Of a stretch of 64,000 nt of DNA, positions 13,617 through 24,982 are shown in pieces. Numbering within the stretch: position 1 is the first letter of the stretch; the number at the start of each line of letters is the position of its first letter. The notes beneath the pieces were generated by a model. It had not been told where the DNA came from. It did not search any database and saw only the letters and a list, made by a program, of their open reading frames with translations. This DNA comes from Strigops habroptila (Eukaryota > Chordata > Aves > Psittaciformes > Psittacidae): the NCBI RefSeq assembly GCF_004027225.2, contig NC_046358.1, positions 7,099,284 through 7,163,283 of the forward strand, written 5' to 3'. Made by a program: the position numbers and the translations under genes.

Positions 13617-16559
13617 TAAATTATGTACATTACTTGTAAGAAACACACGTAAGTCACATCAACCTCACTTCTCGTTCTTTAACAACTCCCCTCAATAAGT
13701 TCCATTGCTTTCAAGAGCCCAATAGGCCCAGATGTGTATATGCCTACACTCACACTACCCTTTACTCTAGCCAAGGCAAATAAACTGCAGTTACGTTCTG
13801 ATCTGGTAATGCTGTCACTGTCACTATGCACAGACAGACAAAACGAGGCAAGGTACTTGGCACTGGGAAGATGCCACAGCACCTTGGACTACCAAAGAGC
13901 TGCTGAGAGCTGACATTAGAGGGGAAAGAATGACAAGGAAAAATCTGGCCTTTTTATAAGTAGATGAAGCTACTGAATTCAGCATGGCCAAGCTGAGCTT
14001 CTGCTCTTAGGCCAGTTCCAAAAAGCTCAGGGTCTGGGATAAGGTTAGGAAAGTGAGAAGAATTAAAATCTGCAATGGACAGATGTCATGGCAGCGCTGG
14101 AAAAGGTTAGTGCCAGGTCAGGATCAATAGCAGTAGCAGAGCAGATGGAGAAAAACAATTTCATAGGGAACACTGATAGGTCAGAGTCAGCCAAGGGAGC
14201 AGTAGTGTCAGGACATGATCAGTGAGTACAGAAAAAAGTTCAGCCCGTGCCAGAGCAGCACAGAGGAGTTATGCAAACAGATGCAAGAACAGTGTAACAA
14301 TAAATACCTTGTTCTGGCAACACTGGATGCTGTTTTCATCCACAGGTATCAAAACACTGGCAAAGTATGACAGCTCTTGGTGGACAGGAACTCTATTTGC
14401 TGGTGCCCACAGGTCATTGATCACTGAGGAACTCCTAAGCAGAGCTCAAATAGCTTCACTAGTGATCTTAACCAGCCAAGAGCTTGGTCACTGCCAGCCT
14501 GTACCCTTTTGCTGTCAATCTCACAGCTACCATGTGGCCTGCACCTGTCCCTCAAGTCACCATGTTCCCTGTGCAGAAGGGGATGCAATGCCACATGAGT
14601 CACTTTCCTGTTGTCTCCCAATTAGGAGCACAGACTACAGAACTGCACTGTCAACACTTCCCACACATGGCTTACATGGCGAGGAGGTGCAGTGGGAACA
14701 CCTTCCCTGAGCCTAGGAAAGCTGTCAAGTTACCCTTCCTTACCACGCATCCCACCAAAAGGTTGGCAGTGGCCTTCTCACATTTGCACGGGGAGCAGGG
14801 AAGCTGTAAAACTGGTTAACAAACTGGCCATTGAGAACTGCAGGAGCTTTGCTTGCTTAGGCACTCAGACACAGCATGGCAACAGAGCTACCAATTCATC
14901 CAGAACTATGCCCAGGGAACAAAAGCAAAGAACACAGCCTCTGGGTAGTGAGTTCTTGTTTCTGTCCGGAGAAAGAAGGCCAGTGCCTCCAGGTACAGGC
15001 ATGTCTAGATGACACAAAGCCAAGGCAGAAACACCAGTGACCATGGTAAGCCCAGCTGGTACAGCCACACAGTCCAAGGCTCTTTGCACTTAGAGTGCCA
15101 TGAGTCACGAGCAGTAGAGGTGGAGCCCAGCAGCTCCCAGTCTTCGTACGTGCGTGAAGTCAGCTTCCCTAAAACACACCCCCTTGCGCAGTGCAGCCAC
15201 AGGGAATTCACCCCAATTTATGGTAATGCTCTGACTCACCCTGTTGATCAGTCTCTTTGCAGCCACTACAACAGCAGTCTTGGCTGGGCAGTCAAGTGCC
15301 TGAAGCCTGGCCACTGATGTTCCTCCTATGTTCCTTCTGTTACTGCCACAGCCTGTGACTTGGTGCAAAATGCCCCCACGAGCCTTCTATTTCCATCTTA
15401 GGGCAGGACAGCACAACCATTCTGCCACATGGCCCAGGTTTTTCATAAAGAGCATACATCTTCCCTCCCACAAAGAGACACGTATGGCTGGTTTTCTTTT
15501 TAAAGCCAGACCCAGACTTCAAAGACACTGCAACCAGAGCCATTGCCAGTCTGGTAACAGACATCACAAAATCATGACATCTCTTTAAAAAAGAATCCAT
15601 TTTATTTCCATTTTATTTTATTTTTCTAAAATTCTGTTTCCACATGGGCTACAGCTGTGCTTTCTGACCTCTCATTCCAGAGGACTTGGAAGCATCATAT
15701 CGCCTAAAATGAAAGAGGTTTAATGTTTAAAGCATTTTATCTTCATCATCTTTAATAGTTTTTACGTATTTGAGAGTCATGACATCCCCATGATGGAAGT
15801 GATAACACCAAGCTTTCAAATGCTGCTACAGTGAACTGCCAAAGGTTATGAAGCGTGGAATGCCCTAGGACCATCCAGGGTGGGTCGCAGCCAACACACA
15901 CAACAGCTCTGTCCAGGGAGATGCTTTTCCTGTTTTGATCTTGTATGTGGTTGAGCGTAGGAGGACAATGCCCGTTACTGGCCATATGGAAAGTCCAACA
16001 GCCAGATAACTTTTGAGTACCTTCAACTGTCCGGCCATGCAAGTTCTTGCTGTTCCCATATACAAGAAGGTGGCAGACACTTGACTTCACAGAGCAGCAT
16101 GACTGGCACACAGGTTACAGGCAGGAGCATATCCAACTTTGGAGAGATGCTCAAGAACTGACTGCTAGCCCAGAGCATGGGAAGGATGGTGTGGACAGAC
16201 TGCTGGGCAGCACGTTACTTATGCATTTGTGCTCCAGGCTGAATGATAGTGTTTCTGTGGAACCTGCATGTATTCACGCACGTCCTCCACGCCTGTTATC
16301 CTGGCACTCAGCTTTGTCTTCTGGGGCAGAGAGACAGCCTGATCTGATACACAGATGCTCTCTCTGAATTAAAGAGCTGGCAGAACTTGCTTATCATATT
16401 TGCCAGGGCACCACAAGGAAGACAGGCAACGCTTAGCAGGTGTGTGAGTCATTTCTTGGCTTATTAAGTGTTTTTTCCATAACATTTTGTTCTAAATAAA
16501 TAGCATTGTGCTTTAAGGAAGGTGGTAATCACTGGCACATTCTGCTCCTCATCTTTGGG
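13617..16559. other. Intergenic region upstream of CHAC1, part 2; no gene seen
   Basis: No coding exon or recognised repeat is visible. The longest open frame (14,222-14,710, 162 codons) has no domain and overlaps others on both strands. A T-rich patch with repeated TTTTATT words occurs at about 15,600-15,640. Confidence 0.5.
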
Positions 16560-16665
16560 AAGAGCACCTGTAACTAGTAAGGACAGAGCTTCAGATCTGC
16601 TGGGCTAATCACAAAAAGATTCAGAAGGGGAACTGCAGACCAGGTTACCAAACTAAAGGAAGAAG
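16560..16665 (+). repeat. Left arm of a 107-bp inverted repeat
   Basis: Starts AAGAGCACCTGTAACTAG. Its reverse complement aligns over its full length with 18,199-18,305, with about five mismatches and one 1-bp gap (about 94% identity by eye). Similarity stops abruptly at the outer end (AAGAGCACC) and fades at the inner end. I do not recognise the family. It could be the terminal inverted repeat of a DNA transposon, two opposed copies of an unrecognised repeat, or a local inverted duplication. Confidence 0.85.
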
Positions 16666-18198
16666 AAAGCAGGATTTTACTTTGAGACAACTGAGAACTA
16701 GGGGCCCAAAACCTAAACGGACATGATTTAGGAAGTCACAAAAGGAGTGGAGTTACTGTTGAGCCAGAATCTGTCCTATTAATGCCACAACACTAAACAC
16801 ATTAGCTCATATGCAACACATCTACAGCTATTTTTCAAACCTCAGTTTTCAATATAGGTCCTAGAGGTACTAAAATATAAAGACAAATATTTTCAGCTGT
16901 TTATTATAGGAATTTTCCCCAGGACTGCAAATTCCCTTCAGGCAGAGACATGGGCTTAACATCAGAACACAAAATTCTGCTCAGTGTGGCCATGTTTAAA
17001 GAAAAGCCTTTCAGTATTCATCACTAGCAGTAACCTCCTTGGGTTGTTTGTCACAGCAACCAGACTTTTAGTAATTCTAGAAATAAGCAAACCTCATTTA
17101 CAATACAACAGCATAAAATATTTTGTCTCCCTCTGCAATAAGAATCACATTAGCCAGCTCAGTTGCTTGCGGCAACACTCAAATATTCAAAAGAGTAAAT
17201 TGCAACATAAGCAAGGCATACTTACACATTAGAAGCTGTAAAGGAGAAAGCATCCAATGCAGGAGCAGCTTCCTATCAAGATAGCTACTTATCTCTCTTT
17301 CTCCACACTGATCCACAAGCCCCACATGGTGACTAGTTGGTTTATTGCTTTGATTGGATAGTCAATACACACATTTTCCTGCCCTGGAGCAATCAAGAGT
17401 CTAAACAGGAGCACTGTTACTATTCTCCTATTTGCTTTGATGGGGATTTGGATGAGTGAGTACCAGGTGGGTTTCCTTTCTCTCTCAGATGAAGACTATT
17501 AGTGACTACTGCAGGTACAAATCCTTCCCTTTGGCCACACAAGGATGGGTAGGGTATGCTAGTTTCTCTTTGTATTGATTGCTCTCATTCTGGACTTCAT
17601 CCTTACTCTCTATCGGCCTTTTCCACATTTCTTTTGCTGTGTGGTTAATGGGCTTTTTTCCTGAGAAGAAGCCTCTTATGCTATTATTACACTTGAGACA
17701 CTGCTGTTTCCAGTCTTCAGAAAGCATGCTGGCTCGTTCTGGTCCTTTCCTAAAGCTTGGTGACAAAATTTGTAGCTCACTTCTCTGCTGGCAAGTAGAA
17801 CATGAATTTCAACTTCCTTCCACCCTGCAAAATTCCAGATGATACTGTAATGTCACCTTGTTTGGGGGTTCTCAGTAGTCAGGGGATGAGATGGTGCTTC
17901 AGGGTGTGCATTTGTTCTGCAGCTCTTGCTTTGCCATGTACCTCAATCAGATATTTCAGAACCCTTAGTTTGTGTCTGGTTGGGGCTTAGTAGCCCCAGA
18001 CTTAGCTTTGGTCATCCTCTAGCTAGCTGTGTCTTGGGCTTAGTAGAAAATAAATCCATAATATCTATGTCACATAGAAAAATGCTGGTTATGAATATGT
18101 TGTGATGATGTCTGCAAAAACAGCTGCTAGCAAGTCAGGACAAAACCTTAACATTGCACACCAATGAAGCCTTTGACACCACAGATCTGTGAAAATGT
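16666..18198. other. About 1.5 kb between the two inverted-repeat arms
   Basis: This interval contains no open frame above about 90 codons and no transposase motif that I recognise. If the arms are transposon termini, this would be the interior of a non-autonomous or decayed element. If not, it is ordinary intergenic sequence. The flanks immediately inside the two arms do not resemble each other when one is reverse-complemented. Confidence 0.4.
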
Positions 18199-18305
18199 CT
18201 TCTCCCTTTAGTTTGGTAACCTAGGTCTGCAGTTTCCCTTCTGAATCTTCTTGTGATTAGCCCAGCAGATCTGAAGATCTGTCCTTACTAATTACAGGTG
18301 CTCTT
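18199..18305 (-). repeat. Right arm of a 107-bp inverted repeat
   Basis: The reverse complement of the left arm at 16,560-16,665, ending ACAGGTGCTCTT at its outer edge. Shared blocks include TTTAGTTTGGTAACCT and GATTAGCCCAGCAGATCTGA. I see no convincing target-site duplication: the outer flanks read CATCTTTGGG on the left and AGCTCCAGC on the right. Confidence 0.85.
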
Positions 18306-19012
18306 AGCTCCAGCTGACTGAGACTACACTCCAGCTATTTCCTATGATGCTCCCGAAATGGAAACTTTCTGCTCTTCCAACAAGAGCCTTGGATGGAAAG
18401 GCACTGTACGTAATAGATATAACGACATCACATAATCTCTCTTGCAGTTGAGTCTATATAAAGAGGTTATTTCTTTGTTATAGGCTCTTCATCTGGAGGA
18501 GTGCAATTTTAAAAACTTGCTGCTCTGCAGGTTAGGATATTCTTTTCAACCTCCAGGCTATGTTACTCATGTCCAGTTAATGCTCTTATGCTTTTGTGCC
18601 AATTCAGTTTAAATAACAGCTCCCTTCTCCTCTTTCTCCCAGTCACCAGGATAAAGTAAGATGATGTAAGTATGTCCTACTTCCCTGTTTACATATGGCC
18701 AGACAATGCAAATCCAGCATCTTCTAGGAGGGAGAGCTCTTCATGCCCTCAACCAGCCTAATAGCTCTTCCCTGTTCTGTCCATGCTTTCATTTTCTTTT
18801 GAACTGTAAACATCTTTCAGTCACGGCTAAATCACAGTATTGTGCACCAGCATTAACTCTCGTTCATCTGACTGGTGTTCCCCTCATGCAGCCCAGAACT
18901 ACACTGGCATGTCTCAAAATAACAGCACCCAGTTAATGCCCCCCAATTTTCCTCTCTTGTCCATTGCAGTCATCTTTCCTTTAACAGTTCTGCCTGCATC
19001 TCACCTAGTATC
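18306..19012. other. Intergenic region, no gene seen
   Basis: No coding exon is recognised. Part of the stretch could be the downstream end of the LINE remnant that follows, but I could not match reverse transcriptase motifs here. Confidence 0.4.
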
Positions 19013-19320
19013 TTGTTATGCATTACCCTCTTAAATACTCTGCTGAAGCCTAGACACACTACATCCGCATATTCTGTTCTCTGCAAAAGTCAATTACTGA
19101 AGACAGTTGTGAAGTTAGTCTGCAGTTTTGCTAAGCCCACTGTATGTTTCAACTACACTTGCATCCTGAGTTATTCTTTCTGTCAAAGCACCTAATAGAA
19201 AGATTTATGTGTTATTGAGGTCAGGCTAACAGGTCTTCAGTTTGCTACATTGCATTTTATTTTTCATGTGTCAAATACAGCTTGCTATTTTCCAGTCATG
19301 TGGTACCTGCCCCACTTAGA
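19013..19320 (-). mobile_element. Decayed CR1-like LINE reverse transcriptase remnant
   Basis: Read on the minus strand, three blocks follow one another in the order and at about the spacing expected of a CR1-clade reverse transcriptase. Near 19,313-19,281 there is GQVPHDWKIAS, matching the family motif GEVPEDWKLAN. Near 19,236-19,216 there is RPVSLTS, matching YRPVSLTS. Near 19,068-19,015 there is ADVVCLGFSRVFKRV, matching the catalytic block DVVYLDFSKAFDTV. The blocks lie in different frames with stops between them, and both Asp in the catalytic block are changed or shifted, so the copy is dead and old. The element probably continues to the right, but I cannot fix its ends. Confidence 0.75.
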
Positions 19321-22300
19321 TGTTTACATTCCTTGCTAATAAAGTCTTGGTTTGTGTCTGTTCTTTCACCTCCTTTGACACAAGCAGCAGGAGTTCTTAG
19401 AACTGTGCTTTTGCTTCAAATGTGGTAATTTTTTTAAAAGCCTCACAACAATCACCATCCTGTCTTTTATTGCTTTGCATTTATCTTTAGTCTTGACAGT
19501 CATATTGCTGCCTGTTATCTCACTTCTTTCTTGATCCTCTTTTTATTTGATTAGAAAGCTTGCAGTCTTAACTCTTTGCGATGTGTAAATTACCCTTAAC
19601 TTCTGCAGCTCTTGCTTCATTCCATAGCAAAGTGTCAAAACAGAGGCTTCTCTGTCGCATTATTCCTTTTCCATCCTGTGTGAGCTCCCTATTATTTCTT
19701 AAACACTTTTTGAAATGAGCTGGCTACTTCCCTAAACACTTCTCCTTCCCTGCTTAGGATGCAAATCATAGATTGCTTTCTACCTTTGACTTAAAATCCT
19801 GAGGGTCTTCCAGATTTCTGTCTTTGGATTTTTCAGTCTATATCTGCTTGTATCAACCAGATCCTTCGGATTTTTCTCAAGTTAGCTTTGTTAAGATTTT
19901 AGCTATAAACCCATTTTCCTTCTCTTTATACTGGAGGTGAAACTAAATCACCTCCTGAAGTGAAACTAAATGACAAACCTAAATCAGCCATGATAAGGTG
20001 TTGACGTTTACAGGCAAGGCTGATGTTACCAGCCCAAGGCATGTGAGCCCATGTGTCCTCTGTCTGTGTCTCACTTTAAAGGTGCCAGCATGGACATCCA
20101 CATGACTCCTCAAACTGCCCTTCTAGGTGTCTGGGCACAGAGTAAGGCCATGTGGAGCAAAGAGCAGGGAGGTATGCTGCACAGAAGGATGAGCCTATCT
20201 ATCTAGTTCGCAGCTCACAGCCTGGCACTCAGATGAGCTCTTAGGCTTGGGATGCTATGGGCTCAAGGAAAAGGGGTTTCCAGCAGGTCTGTACTCAGCT
20301 TCTACATTCAGTATCCAATCTTCTCATCCCTCAAGTTGTGCTAGTAGAAGTGTTTGAGTTTCTTTCCTACCCTAAAGGAAGAAAAGACAAAATTCCCTAA
20401 GTTCCTGCTACAGCCTTCCACACTGTCTCCTCAATCTCTGCTCACTATGTCTGCCTTTAACCAAGATCAAATCCAGTCTGAAACTGGAGTTCTGATTCTT
20501 TATGGAGAATATTTTCATGGACCAATCTGGGGTACCTCAGTATCAGTCAGCAACATGGAACATGACAAAGGGATAGGGCAACCAAGGCCAGCTCCTGCCA
20601 GCAGGGTCAAAACTGCCCACCAGCTCAAAGTGAGAACAGGAGGGGAAGTTGGCAAAAAGCATAGTGCAGCAGATCACTTTGGCGTACAAGACTCAAAAGC
20701 CAAAATGATAATGCTGGGTTTTCTTCAGAGGACTTCTCGATCAACTTCCAGGCCACAGGGGATTGATGGCATGTTAAAATGCTCTTTTGATCTATAGATT
20801 TTTATTTTTCCACCCCCTCATGTAACTAATTCAAATACAAATCAAGTTTGTTGTGGCTCAGTCAAGTGCCATTCCCACCGAAGGGCATAAAGTAGTCTTT
20901 GAGATCTGAATTGGCCATGCTGCAAAAACTACCAACAGCCAACAACAGTCAGAGCTGTAGCAGCCATGTCACAGCTGAAGAGACTGAACATGGAGTGGGT
21001 CAGCATCAGCTTAAGTTCTGTCCTGCAGAAGAATCCCCCCAAACTATTAATCCTATTATTAGTGTTGACATGCAGGCCACCTAAATGTGGAGACTGGTTT
21101 CCCTGCCTTGTTTGGTTTCCACCTGAATGGTGCTTTGTATGCCAGTTTCCTTGTTGTCTTAGATATGCAGACTTTTTGTTTTTCAGTCTGGTGTCCTTAC
21201 AGTACCATATCCACTAGAGCTGAGGGTTGTTCTCTTTAAAGTACTGGTCCATCCTTTGCGATTTTTTCTTCTCTTTGCTTGAAACTGTATTTCACCCCAT
21301 GAGTTAAAGCATTTAACGATGAGAAGTGCATTCCCTCTGGATGTAGCATATGAATCCAAATACACGCCTGACTACCATTCCATACGAGGTTCCTGATCCC
21401 CATGCTTTAATATGGAAGCTTTGGCAGTGCCACTTCTGTGTTTCCATGTTTGAAACAAGGACGATTGCATATTTATATGGTAAGTGTTTACATCTGGAGG
21501 AGATTTGCACATGCTGTAAGAATTGGATTAAACAAACAGAAGAAAGACCCTCAGTGATGCACATGGACATGGCATCATGAATATCAGAGGAATAGTACTG
21601 AGTTACATTGCTTTAAAATGCCTGTGGCATTGTTTGAACCTCACTTCCAGTTGTAGTAGCTGTAATCTTTGCTGAAGCCTCAGGGAAAAGGGGCAGATTT
21701 ATTTTTCAGATTCTCCTGTCTGCTCACTACAAAGAGAAGAAAGCAAGGTCAAGCTGTTGGAGGAAGATGTGGTGGTACCTGGAAATTAACTGTGTCCCAG
21801 TCAGTATTTTCTGAATAGAACAACTTCTGACAGAAGCCAGCGTGTGCCCTCAGCTTATTGAAGCAAATAAGAGCCTGAAACACAGCATGCAGCTAATGAC
21901 AGTTTCAGTTCACTGTTACGTGTCATGCCAACCCTGTTGTTGGTTCCTCTGGCTCTGGGGTGATTCACCACTATCCTGAAAAACAGGCAGCTCTGGCACG
22001 GTTAGTCACCCTGCACGAACATGGGAATGCTCACTCTGGGGAAGCAGAGCACATACTGCTAAAGAGAAACTAGCTCCTCCTTCTCCTGAAACCTGGAAAA
22101 AGTAGTTGCAGGACATAACAAATAAAGCTATGTTTGCCTTTTGTCCTTCCTAAAGGTTTCCAGGCCAAACTTGTTTAAAATTACAATTAACATAGTATGA
22201 CCATTATCTTCCAGTCTTTTCCCCTTAGTCACTTTTGAGCTGTTGAAGTCCTATGTTTTTTTCCATCTCCTTCTGTTGCACTCCTGAATCTACATCCTGT

Positions 22301-24599
22301 TCCTTAACAGTTAACTCCATTGCTGCTCCACATCCTCCTTCACACCTGGTTGAGCATTCCTGTGGTTCAGTTTGGCAGGCTGTTCGTGTCTTATGAATGC
22401 AAGCTCCAACAACGCTGACAGACACTAAATCCTCTCCTTAGTATCTACCTGCTTCACTTGCATAGCTGCATCTATACCATCTGCGTTCACCTCTCCTGCT
22501 CAGCCCTTCACCCTGGTGATCCTCTTGCCCTTGGTTTATTTAACCAAAGTACAATGACAGTACAGTCAGCAACAAGAAATGGAGTAATGAAAGCTTGAAA
22601 CCAAAAAGATTCTTAACCTCTTGCTGTATATGCTACAACTGCAGTAACAGTCTTCCCATAGGCTGTGCTCCTAATGATGGAGCAATATCCCAATGTCTTT
22701 ACACAAGAAAATCAGGGACTTGGCTTCAAAAGGAGTTTCTAACCCCATATGTAATTGATGTGGGTGTAACAGCACTGAAGGGAGCAGAGATCTGTAGTGT
22801 TTAACTGGTGTAGGATCTGAAGCTGGTCCCCTAAGGCTTTTGCTTTATGCATTGGTTCCGTGTTGTGAATCTGGCCAAGCTATGTAGCAGAGCCTTTTGG
22901 CAAAGACACGTGTACGATTAAGGCAGCTCTACAATGGGAAGGAGTAATTTTTCTCCCCCTTCAGCAAGTATTCAGTCACTTCTCAGTAGCGTATTTTTCA
23001 TTTCTTGATTGAATTTTCTTTAGCTTTTACTAACAGATATCTAGTGCTTCATTTGGGAGACATGCATAATCCAGCATGTTTCTCAGATGGAGAAAATTCA
23101 CAGCCTGAGGAAAGCTGAAGAAAGAGGCTAGATTTTTTTCATTGTATCACGAAGACCAGAACCCAGCAGGAGCTTCTTCAACTTATCTTTTAGACACTGA
23201 TTTGTCTGTCACTGTTTGTGCCCTTGCGTGATAAGGATGATGCAGCTACAGCCAAATGTTTTAATGCTTTTATTGACTGCATATTGGGGGTTTGCTCAAA
23301 TTTCCTTGATTTTAGCGGGGGGGGGGGAGAACCCTAAATATGAAATATATACACTTGCTGCAACGGGACACAGAGAACTGGTTTAATACTCAGATTATAC
23401 TGGTTTAATTTGATTGAAAGGCCACATTATTTTAACATTGACAAACAACATGGCTAAGGCAGGAGTCTTGCACCTTAAGAGCCAGGATCCACAAAACTGG
23501 AAATATAAGACTAGAGATTAATTCTTGCTTTGCCAAGCAGAGCTTTGATACAGACAGCTACTAAGAAGATCACTCTCTAGAGTACTTTCTTGTCTGTGAC
23601 GGCAGCTATACAAACAGGGGATGGATTCACATTCTGCCTATGGCAAGGGATTGATGAGGAATCAGTAAGAGGCTGCAAGCCTGTAACAGCACGGGTGTGC
23701 GGTGTGAAGGGCTGGGGGACGCAGCACTGACCCCATTCCTTTGAGCCTGAGTAAGACAGAGAAGGTGACAGGGAAAAGCGCAAGTGGAGAGGAAAATTCA
23801 GGAGCTTTGTGCTGTGTTAAGGCTGGCCTCATGAAGGGACATCCAAAGCGGCAAGTTAGAGAGTCAGGAGTGAAGGGCAGGCTGTGTAAGGCATGGCAGA
23901 CAAGTGAGAGAGGCATGCCGAGTGTTGATGTCACCCGTGGTCTGTGTGCCAAGGTACACAGAGCACCCACCATGGGCTGTGTGTGTGGTAGCTGCAACTC
24001 CCTGTTAAGTGGAAGGGAAAGGTGGGTGCTGGTTGGATGGGACCCAACAGGAAACTAAAGGAAAGAGTCTAAATAGACTGCCTGGAGCGATTAGAAGCAG
24101 AGGACAAGAACAATAATGAGAAATACTTCTACAACAATACCTCAGTGGTTTTGCTTCTCGTTCTTCTCCCCCTTTTCTCTCCTGCTACCAAAATGAACAC
24201 GTCTGTAATCTGAGCCCCTGTCTTTGGATTCTTCAGCCATCACAACCTGCTTAAAGCTGATGTACAGCCAGGTCTCCCTCTGACACACAGGCAGCTCTTG
24301 GACCCATCCACATAACACGTATCATGTACTACAAACCCACACTCCAGCCTGCATGTAGTACAAGGCAAAATGCACTCAACTGCTCAGACTCCACACCATT
24401 TCCTTGCATTTGTGTGGATTTTATTGCTTTGTTTCACTTATATGCCTTACACCTCAGCCCTCTTGACGTAAGGAGCTGTTGCTTCCCACCACAGTTTAAT
24501 ATTAACTGCTTGTTTTTCCAGCGCAGCAGCAGCTGGATGAAGCCAAGGGAGTGTGGAGCAGGCTGCTGAGGGCTCATTCCACCTCAGTTTCTCCCTTTC
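19321..24599. other. Intergenic region upstream of the CHAC1 promoter; no gene seen
   Basis: Positions 19,321 to about 19,950 may be the 5' continuation of the antisense LINE remnant, too diverged to prove. The rest shows no recognised exon or repeat. An open frame at 20,354-20,797 (147 codons) has no domain and no splice or codon signature that would make it convincing. A run of eleven G lies at 23,317-23,327. Confidence 0.45.
23317..23327 (+). repeat. Poly-G run (11 bases)
   Basis: Eleven consecutive G follow TTTAGC. Runs of this kind are prone to sequencing and polymerase slippage, so the exact length is uncertain. Confidence 0.8.
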
Positions 24600-24843
24600 G
24601 GGCATGATGTACCCTCCTCCATCCACCCCAGGCACTGGTCACCGCGACAAGCGCGCAGGGTCTGACAGCGGTTCTGACACGGATCCTGCCTTGGGATCCC
24701 CAGGCGGGAATCCCGCAGGCGCCGCCGCGCTCCCGCTGATAGAACAAGCCCTTCAGCTCCCACCGAGCCCCGGCTCCCACCCTCACCTTGCCCCAGCCGC
24801 TTCACCCCGACCCTGGCCGGGGGTCGCCTCCCACCGCCCCGCC

Positions 24844-24851
24844 TGACGCAA
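24844..24851 (+). promoter_or_regulatory. ATF/CRE-like octamer TGACGCAA upstream of CHAC1
   Basis: TGACGCAA joins an ATF/CREB half site (TGACG) to a C/EBP-type half (GCAA) and lies 132 bp before the start codon. CHAC1 is known to be induced by ATF4, ATF3 and CHOP through a bipartite ATF/CRE element in its proximal promoter. Occupancy here is inference. Confidence 0.6.
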
Positions 24852-24897
24852 CCCGCGCCCCGCTTTGCCCCACGCACGGCGAAACATCCCGCCCTCG

Positions 24898-24905
24898 TTG
24901 CATCA
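24898..24905 (-). promoter_or_regulatory. C/EBP-ATF response element (CARE/AARE) upstream of CHAC1
   Basis: The + strand reads TTGCATCA, so the minus strand carries TGATGCAA. This is the exact core of the C/EBP-ATF composite (amino-acid response) element used by ATF4 heterodimers. It lies 78 bp before the start codon and about 46 bp downstream of the TGACGCAA octamer, in inverted orientation. Together they look like the stress-response switch described for mammalian CHAC1, but the spacing need not be identical. Confidence 0.7.
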
Positions 24906-24908
24906 CCC

Positions 24909-24928
24909 GGGCGGGGCGGGGCGGGCGG
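24909..24928 (+). promoter_or_regulatory. Tandem GC boxes with G-quadruplex potential
   Basis: GGGCGGGGCGGGGCGGGCGG holds overlapping Sp1/KLF-type GC boxes (GGGCGG). It also has four runs of at least three G separated by single C residues, which meets the usual quadruplex pattern. It sits between the CARE and the TATA-like box. Confidence 0.65.
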
Positions 24929-24938
24929 CCCGGCGGCC

Positions 24939-24944
24939 TTTAAA
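24939..24944 (+). promoter_or_regulatory. TATA-like box of CHAC1
   Basis: TTTAAA in the context GGCCTTTAAAGCGCC is the only A/T-rich hexamer in this GC-rich promoter. A TATA-type start about 30 bp downstream would be near 24,970, giving a very short 5' UTR of roughly 10-15 bases before the ATG at 24,983. The transcription start is inferred, not seen. Confidence 0.5.
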
Positions 24945-24982
24945 GCGCCGCATCCCTCGGTGTCCCAGCGCCAAACGTCGCC

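Noticed and set aside
14222-14710. 162-codon open frame, the longest outside the known genes on the + strand
   Set aside because: No recognisable domain, no promoter or splice context, and overlapping open frames on both strands; a frame of this length is expected by chance in this much sequence.
20354-20797. 147-codon open frame near the LINE remnant
   Set aside because: No motif or repeat structure, ordinary composition, and no supporting signals.
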